From contig JAEXAG010000006.1 of NCBI GenBank assembly GCA_023394655.1, positions 1-19,760 on the forward strand: a DNA stretch of 19,760 bases, written 5' to 3'. Made by a program: the position numbers and the translations under genes. Positions 8,523 to 15,458 of the stretch are shown piece after piece; position 1 is the stretch's first letter; the number at the start of each line of letters is the position of its first letter. Source of the stretch: Pseudomonadota bacterium. Its GTDB lineage: Bacteria > Pseudomonadota > Gammaproteobacteria > Xanthomonadales > Xanthomonadaceae. Under the pieces are notes generated by a model that saw only the letters and a list, made by a program, of their open reading frames with translations, had not been told where the DNA came from and did not search any database.

Positions 8523-8544
8523 GAACCCCGCCGTGGCGGGGTTC
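8523..8544 (-). terminator. Terminator-like hairpin between rpoZ and spoT
   Basis: Ten-base perfect inverted arms (8523-8532 and 8535-8544, GAACCCCGCC type) lie in the 96-base rpoZ-spoT gap. A realistic fold is a 9-bp GC-rich stem with a four-base loop. In the minus-strand transcript the stem is followed by an imperfect U-rich stretch (UUCGUUUCC). It could end transcription after rpoZ or act as partial attenuation before spoT. The uridine run is broken, so termination may be inefficient. Confidence 0.6.
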
Positions 8545-8568
8545 TCGCGGAAAGCGGGAAGGGCGCGA

Positions 8569-8865
8569 TCAGTCCTCGCCCTTCATGTCGTCTTCGTCGC
8601 GCACCATCTCGGCGGCAGCCCATTCCAGCGCTTCGCGCTCCTTGCGCTCCTTCTCGGCCTTCTCGACGGCCTCGATGTAGGGCTCGTCGATCACCCGGTC
8701 GGCGATCTCGCGCAGGGCCAGCACCGTCGGCTTGTCGTCGTTCTCGTTCTCCAGCCGCGGCTCGACGCCCTTGGCGAGCTGGCGCGCGCGCTTGGCGGCC
8801 ATCATGACCAGTTCGAAACGGTTGTCGACGACTTCCAGGCAATCTTCTACGGTGATGCGGGCCAT
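8569..8865 (-). CDS. rpoZ: DNA-directed RNA polymerase omega subunit
   Basis: Small RNA polymerase subunit that helps assemble beta-prime and, in proteobacteria, contributes to one ppGpp-binding site. The product is 98 residues, close to the usual 90-100. The N-terminus MARITVEDCLEVVDNRFEL and the following MMAAKRARQL are family hallmarks, as is the TVLALREIADRVI segment around residues 47-59. The tail is a highly charged Lys/Glu-rich helix ending in an acidic segment. The start at 8865 has GGGGAG five bases upstream. It is preceded by a well-formed promoter and lies between gmk and spoT, the common gammaproteobacterial order. Confidence 0.96.
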   Translation of the reverse strand: MARITVEDCLEVVDNRFELVMMAAKRARQLAKGVEPRLENENDDKPTVLALREIADRVIDEPYIEAVEKAEKERKEREALEWAAAEMVRDEDDMKGED

Positions 8866-8909
8866 GTCTGCTCCCCGGCAGCCGCCGGGCGGTGGGTTCA
8901 GGACCGCCC

Positions 8910-8938
8910 ATAATAGGCCGGAATGGCCAACCACGCAA
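8910..8938 (-). promoter_or_regulatory. Sigma70-type promoter for rpoZ
   Basis: On the minus strand, TTGCGT (plus 8933-8938) and TATTAT (plus 8910-8915) are separated by exactly 17 bases. The -10 box matches the consensus at five of six positions and the -35 box at four of six. Transcription should begin near 8903, giving a leader of about 38 bases with the rpoZ Shine-Dalgarno inside it. An 11-bp palindrome (8936-8960) overlaps the upstream edge of the -35 box. Confidence 0.7.
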
Positions 8939-8960
8939 GGATTTCGCGCCGAAATCCTTG
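8936..8960. repeat. Perfect 11-bp palindrome at the rpoZ promoter
   Basis: Arms CAAGGATTTCG (8936-8946) and CGAAATCCTTG (8950-8960) are perfect reverse complements around a three-base centre. It lies in the gmk-rpoZ gap and shares three bases with the -35 box. No U-run follows on either strand, so it does not look like a standard terminator. It could be an operator for a dimeric regulator or an RNA hairpin at the end of the gmk transcript. Confidence 0.6.
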
Positions 8961-8999
8961 AAATTCAGGCAGTTGCGCGATCCGGGCCGACGAACCCCA

Positions 9000-9614
9000 T
9001 CAATCGGAAAGCAGCGCACCGATCAGGCGGGCATGACGCGCCACCTGGCGATCCCGGCGCAAGCGGCTGGCGGCGAAGATCGCGCACATCTCGTCCACGG
9101 CGACATCGAAGCTGTCGTTGACGATCAGGTAATCGTATTCGCCGTAGTGGCTCATCTCGTCGCGGGCGGCGGCAAGGCGGCGGGTGATGGTTTCCTCGCT
9201 GTCCTGCGCGCGCTTGTGCATGCGCTCGTCCAGGGCGTGGCGCGAGGGCGGCAGGATGAAGATGCTGAGCGCGTCCGGCACCTTGGCCCGCACCTGGCGC
9301 GCGCCCTGCCAATCGATTTCCAGCAGCACGTCGCGGCCGGCGGCCAGCTGCGGCTCCACCGATTGCCGCGCGGTGCCCTTCCAGTCGCCATGCACCAGCG
9401 CGTGCTCGAAGAAATCACCGGCGTCGATCATCTGCCGGAACTCGGCCTCGCCGACGAAGTGGTAGTGCTCGGCATGGCGCTCGCCCGGACGCGGCGCGCG
9501 CGAGGTGAAGGAGATCGACAGCGCGATCTGCGGATCGCGCGCGAGCACCGCGTTGACGATGCTGGACTTGCCGGCCCCGGAGGGGGCGGAAACGATGAAA
9601 AGGGTGCCGCGCAT
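9000..9614 (-). CDS. gmk: Guanylate kinase
   Basis: Phosphorylates GMP to GDP with ATP, feeding GTP, dGTP and (p)ppGpp synthesis in the cytoplasm. The product is 204 residues, typical of bacterial Gmk. The Walker A motif SAPSGAGKSS is at 9-18, followed by the GMP-binding region SFTSRAPRPGE (35-45) and HYHFV. The central EIDWQGARQVR and FILPPS segments and the later GEYDYLIVND are all family signatures. The ATG at 9614 has AGG six bases upstream and places the P-loop at the usual distance. It follows yicC by 73 bases; that gap contains a strong GC hairpin. Confidence 0.97.
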   Translation of the reverse strand: MRGTLFIVSAPSGAGKSSIVNAVLARDPQIALSISFTSRAPRPGERHAEHYHFVGEAEFRQMIDAGDFFEHALVHGDWKGTARQSVEPQLAAGRDVLLEIDWQGARQVRAKVPDALSIFILPPSRHALDERMHKRAQDSEETITRRLAAARDEMSHYGEYDYLIVNDSFDVAVDEMCAIFAASRLRRDRQVARHARLIGALLSD

Positions 9615-9637
9615 TGGGACCTGCGGATTCTTCGACG

Positions 9638-9655
9638 GGCCGGGGAACCCCGGCC
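9638..9655. repeat. GC-only inverted repeat in the gmk leader
   Basis: Perfect eight-base arms GGCCGGGG and CCCCGGCC flank two bases (AA on the plus strand) in the yicC-gmk gap, about 23 bases before the gmk start. As RNA it would form a seven- to eight-pair GC stem. No U-tract follows on the minus strand, so it could be an RNA-processing or stability hairpin, a weak terminator, or a short dispersed palindromic repeat. One copy only is visible in this window. Confidence 0.5.
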
Positions 9656-9687
9656 GACCATCCTACCAAGTCCGGCGCGGGCGCCGC

Positions 9688-10551
9688 CTATTCGATGTTC
9701 TGCACCTGCTCGCGGATCTGGTCGATCAGCACCTTCAGCTCCACCGCGGCATTGCTGGTGCGCGCATCCACCGATTTGGAGCCAAGCGTGTTCGCTTCGC
9801 GGTTGAACTCCTGCAACAGGAAATCCAGCCGGCGGCCGACCGGCTCGCGCTGGCCGAGCACGCGCCGGGCCTCGGCGACGTGGCTGGCGAGGCGGTCGAG
9901 CTCCTCGTCCACGTCGAGCTTCTGCAGCCACAGCACCAGCTCCTGCTCCAGCCGGCCCGGGTCCAGCTGTCCGGCCACCTCCCCCATCCGTGCCGACAGC
10001 CTGGCGCGCTGGCCTTCGCGGATCAGCGGCACCAGCGTGCGGACTTCGGCCGCGATGCGCTCGACGCCATCGACGCGCTCGCCGATCGCCGCCGCCAATT
10101 GCGCGCCCTCGCGCTCGCGCGCCGCGGTGAAGTCGTCGAGCGCCGCATCCAGCAGCGCCAGCGCCTCGGCCTGGAACGCTTCGGCATCGTGCTCGCGCGC
10201 CTGCAGGACGCCCGGCAGCTGGAGGATCGAGCCGAGATCGGTGCGCAGGCCGGGCAGGCGCGAGGAGAGCTCGATGGCGACGCCGGCCAGCCGATCGACG
10301 AAGGCGGAATCGAGCTGCAGCGCCGCGGCATCGCCCTGGCGCGAGAGGCGCATCGACACTTCCACCTTGCCGCGCGAAACACGCGCCGCGATCCGCTCGC
10401 GCAACTGCGGCTCGAGTGCGCGCAGTTCCTCCGGCAGCCGCATCGAGACATCGAGGAAGCGATGGTTCACCGCGCGCATTTCGCAGGCCAGCCGGCCCGC
10501 CGGCGTCTGGCGTTCGGCGTGGGCGTAGGCGGTCATGCTGCGTATCGACAT
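9688..10551 (-). CDS. yicC: YicC family endoribonuclease
   Basis: Member of the YicC/DUF1732 family. E. coli YicC has been described as an RNase affecting small-RNA turnover (RyhB decay); the exact role here is inferred. The product is 287 residues, the normal length. The N-terminus MSIRSMTAYA matches the family opening (typically IRSMTGFA), followed by AVNHRFLD around residues 27-34. The C-terminal signature is intact: GRRLDFLLQEFNREANTLGSK then DQIREQVQNIE, in which a helix ends the protein. The middle is largely helical and rich in Ala, Arg, Glu and Leu. The gene diverges from rph, with 69 bases between the two starts, and heads the minus-strand group with gmk and rpoZ, as in Pseudomonas. 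Confidence 0.94.
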   Translation of the reverse strand: MSIRSMTAYAHAERQTPAGRLACEMRAVNHRFLDVSMRLPEELRALEPQLRERIAARVSRGKVEVSMRLSRQGDAAALQLDSAFVDRLAGVAIELSSRLPGLRTDLGSILQLPGVLQAREHDAEAFQAEALALLDAALDDFTAAREREGAQLAAAIGERVDGVERIAAEVRTLVPLIREGQRARLSARMGEVAGQLDPGRLEQELVLWLQKLDVDEELDRLASHVAEARRVLGQREPVGRRLDFLLQEFNREANTLGSKSVDARTSNAAVELKVLIDQIREQVQNIE

Positions 10552-10620
10552 GCGGGATTCCGGGGATCGGCAAGGAGGCCCGATGTTAAACTCGCGCGCC
10601 CCTTCATGGAGTGTCATGCG
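10552..10620. promoter_or_regulatory. Divergent yicC/rph control region
   Basis: Both genes start outward from this 69-base gap, so promoters for each should lie here or extend into the neighbouring gene. The only AT-rich stretch is TGTTAAACT (10584-10592), which could serve as a -10 box in either direction. No -35 element at good spacing stands out. A GGAG (10608-10611) serves as Shine-Dalgarno for rph. Confidence 0.35.
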
Positions 10621-11340
10621 ATGCAGCGACCCAGTGGCCGCGCCCCCGGCGAGATGCGCGCCGTCAGCCTCCAGCGCGGATTCACGCGGCATGCGGAAGG
10701 CTCGGTGCTGGTGTCCTTCGGCGACACCCGCGTGCTGTGCACCGCCAGCATCGACAACAAGGTGCCGCCGTTCCTGCGCGGCAAGGGCGAAGGCTGGGTC
10801 ACCGCCGAATACGGCATGCTGCCGCGCGCCACCCACACCCGTTCCGACCGCGAGGCCGCGCGCGGCAAGCAGGGCGGTCGCACGCTGGAGATCCAACGGC
10901 TGATCGGTCGCAGCCTGCGCGCCTGCGTGGATCGCGCGGCGCTCGGCGAGCGCGTCATCACCCTGGACTGCGACGTGCTGCAGGCCGATGGCGGCACCCG
11001 CACCGCCGCCATCACCGGTGCCTACGTGGCCCTGGTCGATGCGATCAACGGCCTGCTGGCGCGCGGGGAAATCCGCAAGAACCCGCTGCACGGCGCGGTC
11101 GCCGCGGTCTCGATGGGCATCTGGCGCGGCGTGCCGGTGCTCGACCTCGACTATGCCGAGGACAGCGATTGCGACACCGACATGAACCTGGTGATGAACG
11201 ACGGCGGCGGGATCATCGAGATCCAGGGCACCGCCGAGGGCCATGCCTTCCGTCGCGACGAGCTGGACGCGATGATCGCGCTCGGCGAGGCCGGTTGCGC
11301 CCGCCTGTTCGAGGCGCAACGCGCCGCGCTGGCAGGCTGA
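10621..11340 (+). CDS. rph: Ribonuclease PH
   Basis: Phosphate-dependent 3'-to-5' exoribonuclease that trims tRNA 3' ends and helps degrade structured RNA. The product is 239 residues, matching the usual 238-240. The start MQRPSGRAPGE corresponds to the family opening, and GGAG lies nine bases upstream; an ATG five codons earlier (10606) is less likely. Key motifs are the phosphate-binding region RATHTRSDREA (69-79), ADGGTRTAA (122-130), and the acidic metal-binding DYAEDSDCDTDMN (177-189). The QGTAEG segment near residue 203 is also typical. rdgB follows after a single base, indicating cotranscription. Confidence 0.97.
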   Translation: MQRPSGRAPGEMRAVSLQRGFTRHAEGSVLVSFGDTRVLCTASIDNKVPPFLRGKGEGWVTAEYGMLPRATHTRSDREAARGKQGGRTLEIQRLIGRSLRACVDRAALGERVITLDCDVLQADGGTRTAAITGAYVALVDAINGLLARGEIRKNPLHGAVAAVSMGIWRGVPVLDLDYAEDSDCDTDMNLVMNDGGGIIEIQGTAEGHAFRRDELDAMIALGEAGCARLFEAQRAALAG

Positions 11341-11341
11341 G

Positions 11342-11953
11342 ATGACGATGCGCGCGCCGGAACGGCTGGTGATCGCCAGCGGCAACGCCGGCAAGCTGGC
11401 CGAGTTGGGCGCACTACTGGCCGATGTCGGCTTCCGCGTGCATCCGCAATCCGAATTCGGGGTGGACGATGCCGAAGAAACCGGGCTCAGCTTCGTCGAG
11501 AACGCCATCCTGAAGGCCCGCCACGCCGCGCGCGCGACCGGGCTGCCGGCATTGGCCGATGACTCCGGCCTGTGCGTGGACGCGCTCGGCGGCGCACCCG
11601 GGCTGTATTCGGCGCGATACGCCGGCCTGCATGGCGACCACGCGGCCAACATCGGGAAGCTGCTGCACGAACTGCGCGATGTCCCGGACGAAAGCCGCAC
11701 GGCCCGTTTCGTCTGCGTGCTGGCGCTGCTGCGCCATGCGGAGGATCCGCAACCGCTGATCGCCGAAGGGCTTTGGGAAGGCCGCATCCTGCATGCGCCA
11801 CAGGGCGATGGCGGCTTCGGCTACGACCCGGTGTTCTTCTCGCCGGCGCACGGCTTGAGTGCGGCGGAATTGCCGGCGGCGACCAAGAACCGCGACAGCC
11901 ATCGCGGGCGGGCGCTGCGGATGCTGCGCGCGCGACTGGCCGCGCACGGCTGA
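11342..11953 (+). CDS. rdgB: XTP/dITP pyrophosphatase RdgB (HAM1 family)
   Basis: Hydrolyses non-canonical purine triphosphates (dITP, XTP, ITP) to monophosphates, keeping deaminated purines out of DNA and RNA. The product is 203 residues, the normal size. The substrate-binding SGNAGK is at 13-18, the metal-binding region EETGLSFVENAILKA at 45-59, and the catalytic ADDSGL at 72-77. GGFGYDPVFF follows at about 158-167 and a C-terminal SHRGRA at about 185-190. An alternative ATG at 11348 would remove two residues. Its start is one base after the rph stop and hemW follows by 12 bases, so the three genes appear to form one transcript. Confidence 0.96.
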   Translation: MTMRAPERLVIASGNAGKLAELGALLADVGFRVHPQSEFGVDDAEETGLSFVENAILKARHAARATGLPALADDSGLCVDALGGAPGLYSARYAGLHGDHAANIGKLLHELRDVPDESRTARFVCVLALLRHAEDPQPLIAEGLWEGRILHAPQGDGGFGYDPVFFSPAHGLSAAELPAATKNRDSHRGRALRMLRARLAAHG

Positions 11954-11965
11954 GCGCGACGCGCC

Positions 11966-13120
11966 ATGCTCACCCCGCCGCCGCTCGCGCTCTACGTGCA
12001 CCTGCCGTGGTGCGTGCGCAAATGCCCCTACTGCGATTTCAATTCGCACGCGCAGAAGGGCGAACTGCCCTTCGGCGACTACATCGACGCATTGATCCGA
12101 GACCTGGAGCACGACCTGCCGCTGGTCTGGGGTCGCACCGTGAACTCGGTCTTCTTCGGCGGCGGCACGCCCAGCCTGTTCGCGCCGGCGCACATCGATC
12201 GCTTCCTGCAGCAAGCCAGCGCGCGGCTGCGCTTCGCGCCGGGGCTGGAGGTCACGCTGGAGACCAATCCGGGCACAGTCGAGCACGGGCCCTTCGCCGG
12301 CTATCTGGCCGCGGGCGTCAACCGGCTCTCGTTCGGCGTGCAGAGTTTCGATGACGGCTGCCTGCAGCGGCTGGGGCGCATCCATTCTGCCGGCGATGCC
12401 GAGCGTGCGGTGAAAGCGGCGCAGGAAGCCGGCTTCGACAACCTCAATCTCGACCTGATGTATGCGCTGCCGGGGCAGACGCTGGCGATGGCCGAAGCCG
12501 ACATCGAGCGCGCGATCGCGCTGGCGCCGCAGCATCTCAGCCACTACCAGCTCACCCTGGAGCCGAACACGCTGTTCGCCGCCCGCCCCCCGCAAGGCCT
12601 GCCCGACGACGAGCTCGGCTGGGACATGCAGGAACGCTGCCAGGCGATCATGGCCGCTGCCGGCTTCGCCCAGTACGAGGTCAGCGCCTACGCGCAGCCG
12701 GGCCGGCAGTGCGCGCACAACCTCAACTACTGGACATTCGGGGACTATCTCGGGATCGGTGCCGGCGCGCACGGCAAACTGACCCTCGGCAGCGCACAAC
12801 GGATCCTGCGCCGCTGGAAGGTGAAGCACCCCGCGGCCTACCTCCGCGATGCCGGCACCGTGGCAGCCATCGGCGGCGACGAGGACATCGACGCGACACG
12901 GCGGCCGTTCGACTTCATGCTGAACGCGTTGCGCCTGAACGACGGCTTCGAGATCCGCCTCTTCGAGGCCCGCACCGGCCTGCCGCGTTCGGCCATCGCT
13001 CGGGAGCTGGACGAGGCGATGGCCCGCGGCTGGCTCGAGATTTCCGCCGCCGGCAAGGTCCGCCCGACCGAGTTGGGCCGGCGCTTCACCAACGACGTGA
13101 TCGGCCTGTTCCTGCACTGA
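11966..13120 (+). CDS. hemW: Radical SAM heme chaperone HemW
   Basis: Binds heme and a 4Fe-4S cluster and is thought to deliver heme to target hemoproteins; older annotation calls it HemN-like oxygen-independent coproporphyrinogen oxidase. The product is 384 residues, which fits HemW and is shorter than true HemN (about 450). The radical-SAM cysteines are C16-x3-C20-x2-C23 in the string CVRKCPYCDF, where the residue after Asp is Phe rather than the extra Cys of HemN. FFGGGTPSLF (about 66-75), LETNPGT, RLSFGVQSF and DLMYALPGQT follow as in the family. A C-terminal HemN_C domain ends the protein. It is downstream of rdgB and 43 bases before the DUF1631 gene. Confidence 0.94.
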   Translation: MLTPPPLALYVHLPWCVRKCPYCDFNSHAQKGELPFGDYIDALIRDLEHDLPLVWGRTVNSVFFGGGTPSLFAPAHIDRFLQQASARLRFAPGLEVTLETNPGTVEHGPFAGYLAAGVNRLSFGVQSFDDGCLQRLGRIHSAGDAERAVKAAQEAGFDNLNLDLMYALPGQTLAMAEADIERAIALAPQHLSHYQLTLEPNTLFAARPPQGLPDDELGWDMQERCQAIMAAAGFAQYEVSAYAQPGRQCAHNLNYWTFGDYLGIGAGAHGKLTLGSAQRILRRWKVKHPAAYLRDAGTVAAIGGDEDIDATRRPFDFMLNALRLNDGFEIRLFEARTGLPRSAIARELDEAMARGWLEISAAGKVRPTELGRRFTNDVIGLFLH

Positions 13121-13129
13121 CCCTCCGGG

Positions 13130-13157
13130 TTTGCAGGCGCTGCTTGTGTTCTATGAT
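13130..13157 (+). promoter_or_regulatory. Possible promoter with its start point at the DUF1631 ATG
   Basis: TATGAT at 13152-13157 matches five of six -10 consensus bases. The best -35 candidate is TTTGCA (13130-13135) with a 16-base spacer. Counting six bases past the -10 box gives a likely transcription start at 13164, which is the A of the first ATG of the next gene. If used, the message would be leaderless or nearly so. This rests on sequence pattern only. Confidence 0.4.
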
Positions 13158-13163
13158 GGGCGA

Positions 13164-15458
13164 ATGGGGATGCCATCCGATTCCATCGCGACTTCCGGGC
13201 TGCCGGCCCGCGCCGGGCAGGCCGTGGCGGCCTTGCTGGAGGCATCCCGCGCCACGTTGACGCCGCGCATGGACGCCATGTTGATGGCGCTGGCGAACAC
13301 CATGTACGAGCAGGCGAACAAGTCACGCAGTCCATCGGTGCAGATGGTCTGGCTCCGTGGCGCGCAGGCACTCAGGCACGAACGCGCGAAATTCGTCCCC
13401 GTCTGGATGCGGATGCTGGAAGCCCGGCTGGCCGACATCCGCCGGGCCCCGGCGCGCAGGCAGGAGGCGCTCGGAGCGCTGCTTTCCTCCAGCCAGTGGG
13501 TGCTCGAAGAACAGGGCGAGGAGGGCGATCACGAGTCCCGGCTGCAGGAGCTCGCCTCCCCGCTGGAGGCCCAGGCGCAGCTGCCGCTGTATCTGCTGGG
13601 CCAGCGCTTCGGCGTGCTGGCCGCGGCACCGGCCTTCGACGCGCGCCAGAATCCGATGGGGCCGCGGGTGCTGCTCGAAATCGCGGTGGAGGCGGCACGC
13701 GAAGCCTTCGAAGGCGGCGTGCCCGCCGAGGTGCTGATGCCCGCGTTCGCGGAACAGGTGCTTTCCGGCTACCCGGGCCTCGTCGAGCAGGCCAATCGCG
13801 TGCTGGAACAGGAGGGCGTGTTGCCGGGGCTGGTATTCGTCCCCGCCCGCCAGCCCAAGGCACAGCGCAGCCTGCGCGTCGGTCCGCCGGCGCTGGCGCC
13901 ACGGCAAGACCCTCCCCCGGAAAACGATCCTTCCAACCTGCTGCAGCCGACCGCACTTTCCGGGCTCGGCCCGCTGGCACTGATGCAGCCGCCGGGCGAA
14001 TGGCTGGAGCAACCGGCCGCGACGCCGCCGCCCGAGCCGCCGCGCGCGTCGCGCGAGCCCGACTTCCTGATGCTGCAGCAACTGCTGACCGCCTGTCGCG
14101 TGGCCGGAACGCCCCCGGTGGCGCGGTCATCGGTCGCCGGCACGCCGCTGGCGCGGCCGCAGCTCGCCGGCGTGCTCGATGCGCTGCAGGACGAGCAGAT
14201 CACCGGGCTGGCATCGCCGGGTGGCTCGCTGCAGGAAAAGGTGTTGGCGCGCGCCACTGCACTCCACGGTGCCGATGCCGCGTTGCCGCGCGAGGATGTC
14301 GATGTCCTGCAGATCCTTTCGCTGCTGCAGGGCGAGATCGGCAGCCAGGTGAAGGCCGACTCCACGGTTCACGGCCATCTGCAACGGCTCCAGCTGCCAA
14401 TGCTGCGCGCCGCGCTGGAAAGCCCCGCCTTCTTTTCCGACCCCGCCCATCCCGCGCGCCAGCTGCTCAACACCGTGGCCGAATCCGGCGCGGCCATCCA
14501 TGGCGAGGGCGGCGATGATCCATTGCTTTCCGCCGCGGTGGAAAAGGCGGTGAAGCGACTGGAAACGGAGTTTCGCGGCCAGCCGGGCATGCTCGAGGAG
14601 ATCAATTCCCAGCTTCAGCGCGATCTGGAACTCCAGGTGCGCCGCGCCCAGGCCAACGAAAAGCGTCTGGTGGAAGCCGCGCGCGGTCGCGAGCGCATGA
14701 TCGTTGCCAAGCACATCGTGCGCGAGGAAATCGAGGCCCGCATCGCCCGGCACACGCTGCCCCGGGTCACGGAAATGCTGCTGCGCAAGAGCTGGAGCGA
14801 TGCCCTGGTGCTTTCCCTGCTCCGTCACGGCCAGAAATCGCATGGCTGGGAGCAGCAACTGGCGCTGACCGACGAGATCCTGATGACGATCACCGCCACC
14901 GACCCGCTCGAAGCCCCGGCACTGGCCGAACAAGTCAATGCCGCGATGCTGCGCGTCGGTTACCACCACGCCGCCGCACGGGCGGTGGCGCGGCAGCTTT
15001 CCCGCAGCACGAGCTTCCCGCGCGCAGACGACGATGCAACGGCCACCGAACTTTCCGCCCTGATCAAGTCGCATGCCCGTTTCGGACCGGAGGACGAGGA
15101 TCGGCTGCCCGGCCCGCCTTCGCTGGCCGCCGATGAAATGCAATGCCTCGAACAACTCAGCGACCTGCCCTTCGGCACCTGGCTGGATGAACGCGAAGCC
15201 CCGGATGCCGATGCCACGCGCCAGCGGCTCTCCTGGCACAGCAGACAAACCCGGGGTGCGTTGCTCGTGAACCGCCGCGGCCAGCGCACCCGGGAAACCA
15301 CGCTGGATGAACTGGCCCGGCAGATGGCGGCCAAGCGTCTCGCGGTGGTCGGGCCCCAAGACCTGCGATTGGTCGACCGGGCCCTGCGCACCACAGTGGA
15401 TCGACTGCAGGAGACGCTGCGCGCCGGATTGCACAAGCCGCCCGGGAAGCCGCAATGA
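13164..15458 (+). CDS. DUF1631 family protein of unknown function
   Basis: I recognise the DUF1631 family; its function is not established, and 'thymidine phosphorylase' labels on homologues are unsupported. The product is 764 residues with no signal peptide or membrane segment. The N-terminal part (about 1-240) is helical, including MLMALANTMYEQANKS. A Pro/Ala-rich, probably disordered linker follows (about 230-310, with PPPEPP). The central to C-terminal region (about 440-590) is a highly charged helical domain with ERMIVAKHIVREEIEARI and a later SWSDALVLSLLRHGQ. The last 75 residues read as a separate small module around RLSWHSRQTRGALLVNRRG (Trp691). Starts at 13164 and 13170 are both possible. 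Its stop overlaps the PilZ gene start in an ATGA, implying translational coupling and a shared task. Confidence 0.8.
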   Translation: MGMPSDSIATSGLPARAGQAVAALLEASRATLTPRMDAMLMALANTMYEQANKSRSPSVQMVWLRGAQALRHERAKFVPVWMRMLEARLADIRRAPARRQEALGALLSSSQWVLEEQGEEGDHESRLQELASPLEAQAQLPLYLLGQRFGVLAAAPAFDARQNPMGPRVLLEIAVEAAREAFEGGVPAEVLMPAFAEQVLSGYPGLVEQANRVLEQEGVLPGLVFVPARQPKAQRSLRVGPPALAPRQDPPPENDPSNLLQPTALSGLGPLALMQPPGEWLEQPAATPPPEPPRASREPDFLMLQQLLTACRVAGTPPVARSSVAGTPLARPQLAGVLDALQDEQITGLASPGGSLQEKVLARATALHGADAALPREDVDVLQILSLLQGEIGSQVKADSTVHGHLQRLQLPMLRAALESPAFFSDPAHPARQLLNTVAESGAAIHGEGGDDPLLSAAVEKAVKRLETEFRGQPGMLEEINSQLQRDLELQVRRAQANEKRLVEAARGRERMIVAKHIVREEIEARIARHTLPRVTEMLLRKSWSDALVLSLLRHGQKSHGWEQQLALTDEILMTITATDPLEAPALAEQVNAAMLRVGYHHAAARAVARQLSRSTSFPRADDDATATELSALIKSHARFGPEDEDRLPGPPSLAADEMQCLEQLSDLPFGTWLDEREAPDADATRQRLSWHSRQTRGALLVNRRGQRTRETTLDELARQMAAKRLAVVGPQDLRLVDRALRTTVDRLQETLRAGLHKPPGKPQ

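Noticed and set aside
5815..8913. A 1032-codon open frame on the plus strand, antisense to ridA, spoT and rpoZ
   Set aside because: Composition is His/Arg/Gln-rich shadow sequence and the opposite strand carries three clear genes.
9505..10620. Upstream extension of the rph reading frame to a 611-codon protein
   Set aside because: The extra N-terminal part is antisense to yicC and gmk; RNase PH begins at its usual residues at 10621 with a ribosome-binding site.
11414..13117. A 567-codon minus-strand frame opposite rdgB and hemW
   Set aside because: No domain recognised and it is antisense to two confident genes.
11966..13120. Oxygen-independent coproporphyrinogen III oxidase (HemN)
   Set aside because: The length and the CxxxCxxCDF pattern without the extra HemN cysteine fit HemW instead.
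13164..15458. Thymidine phosphorylase, as some DUF1631 homologues are labelled
   Set aside because: No phosphorylase motifs are visible and the length and composition do not match that enzyme.
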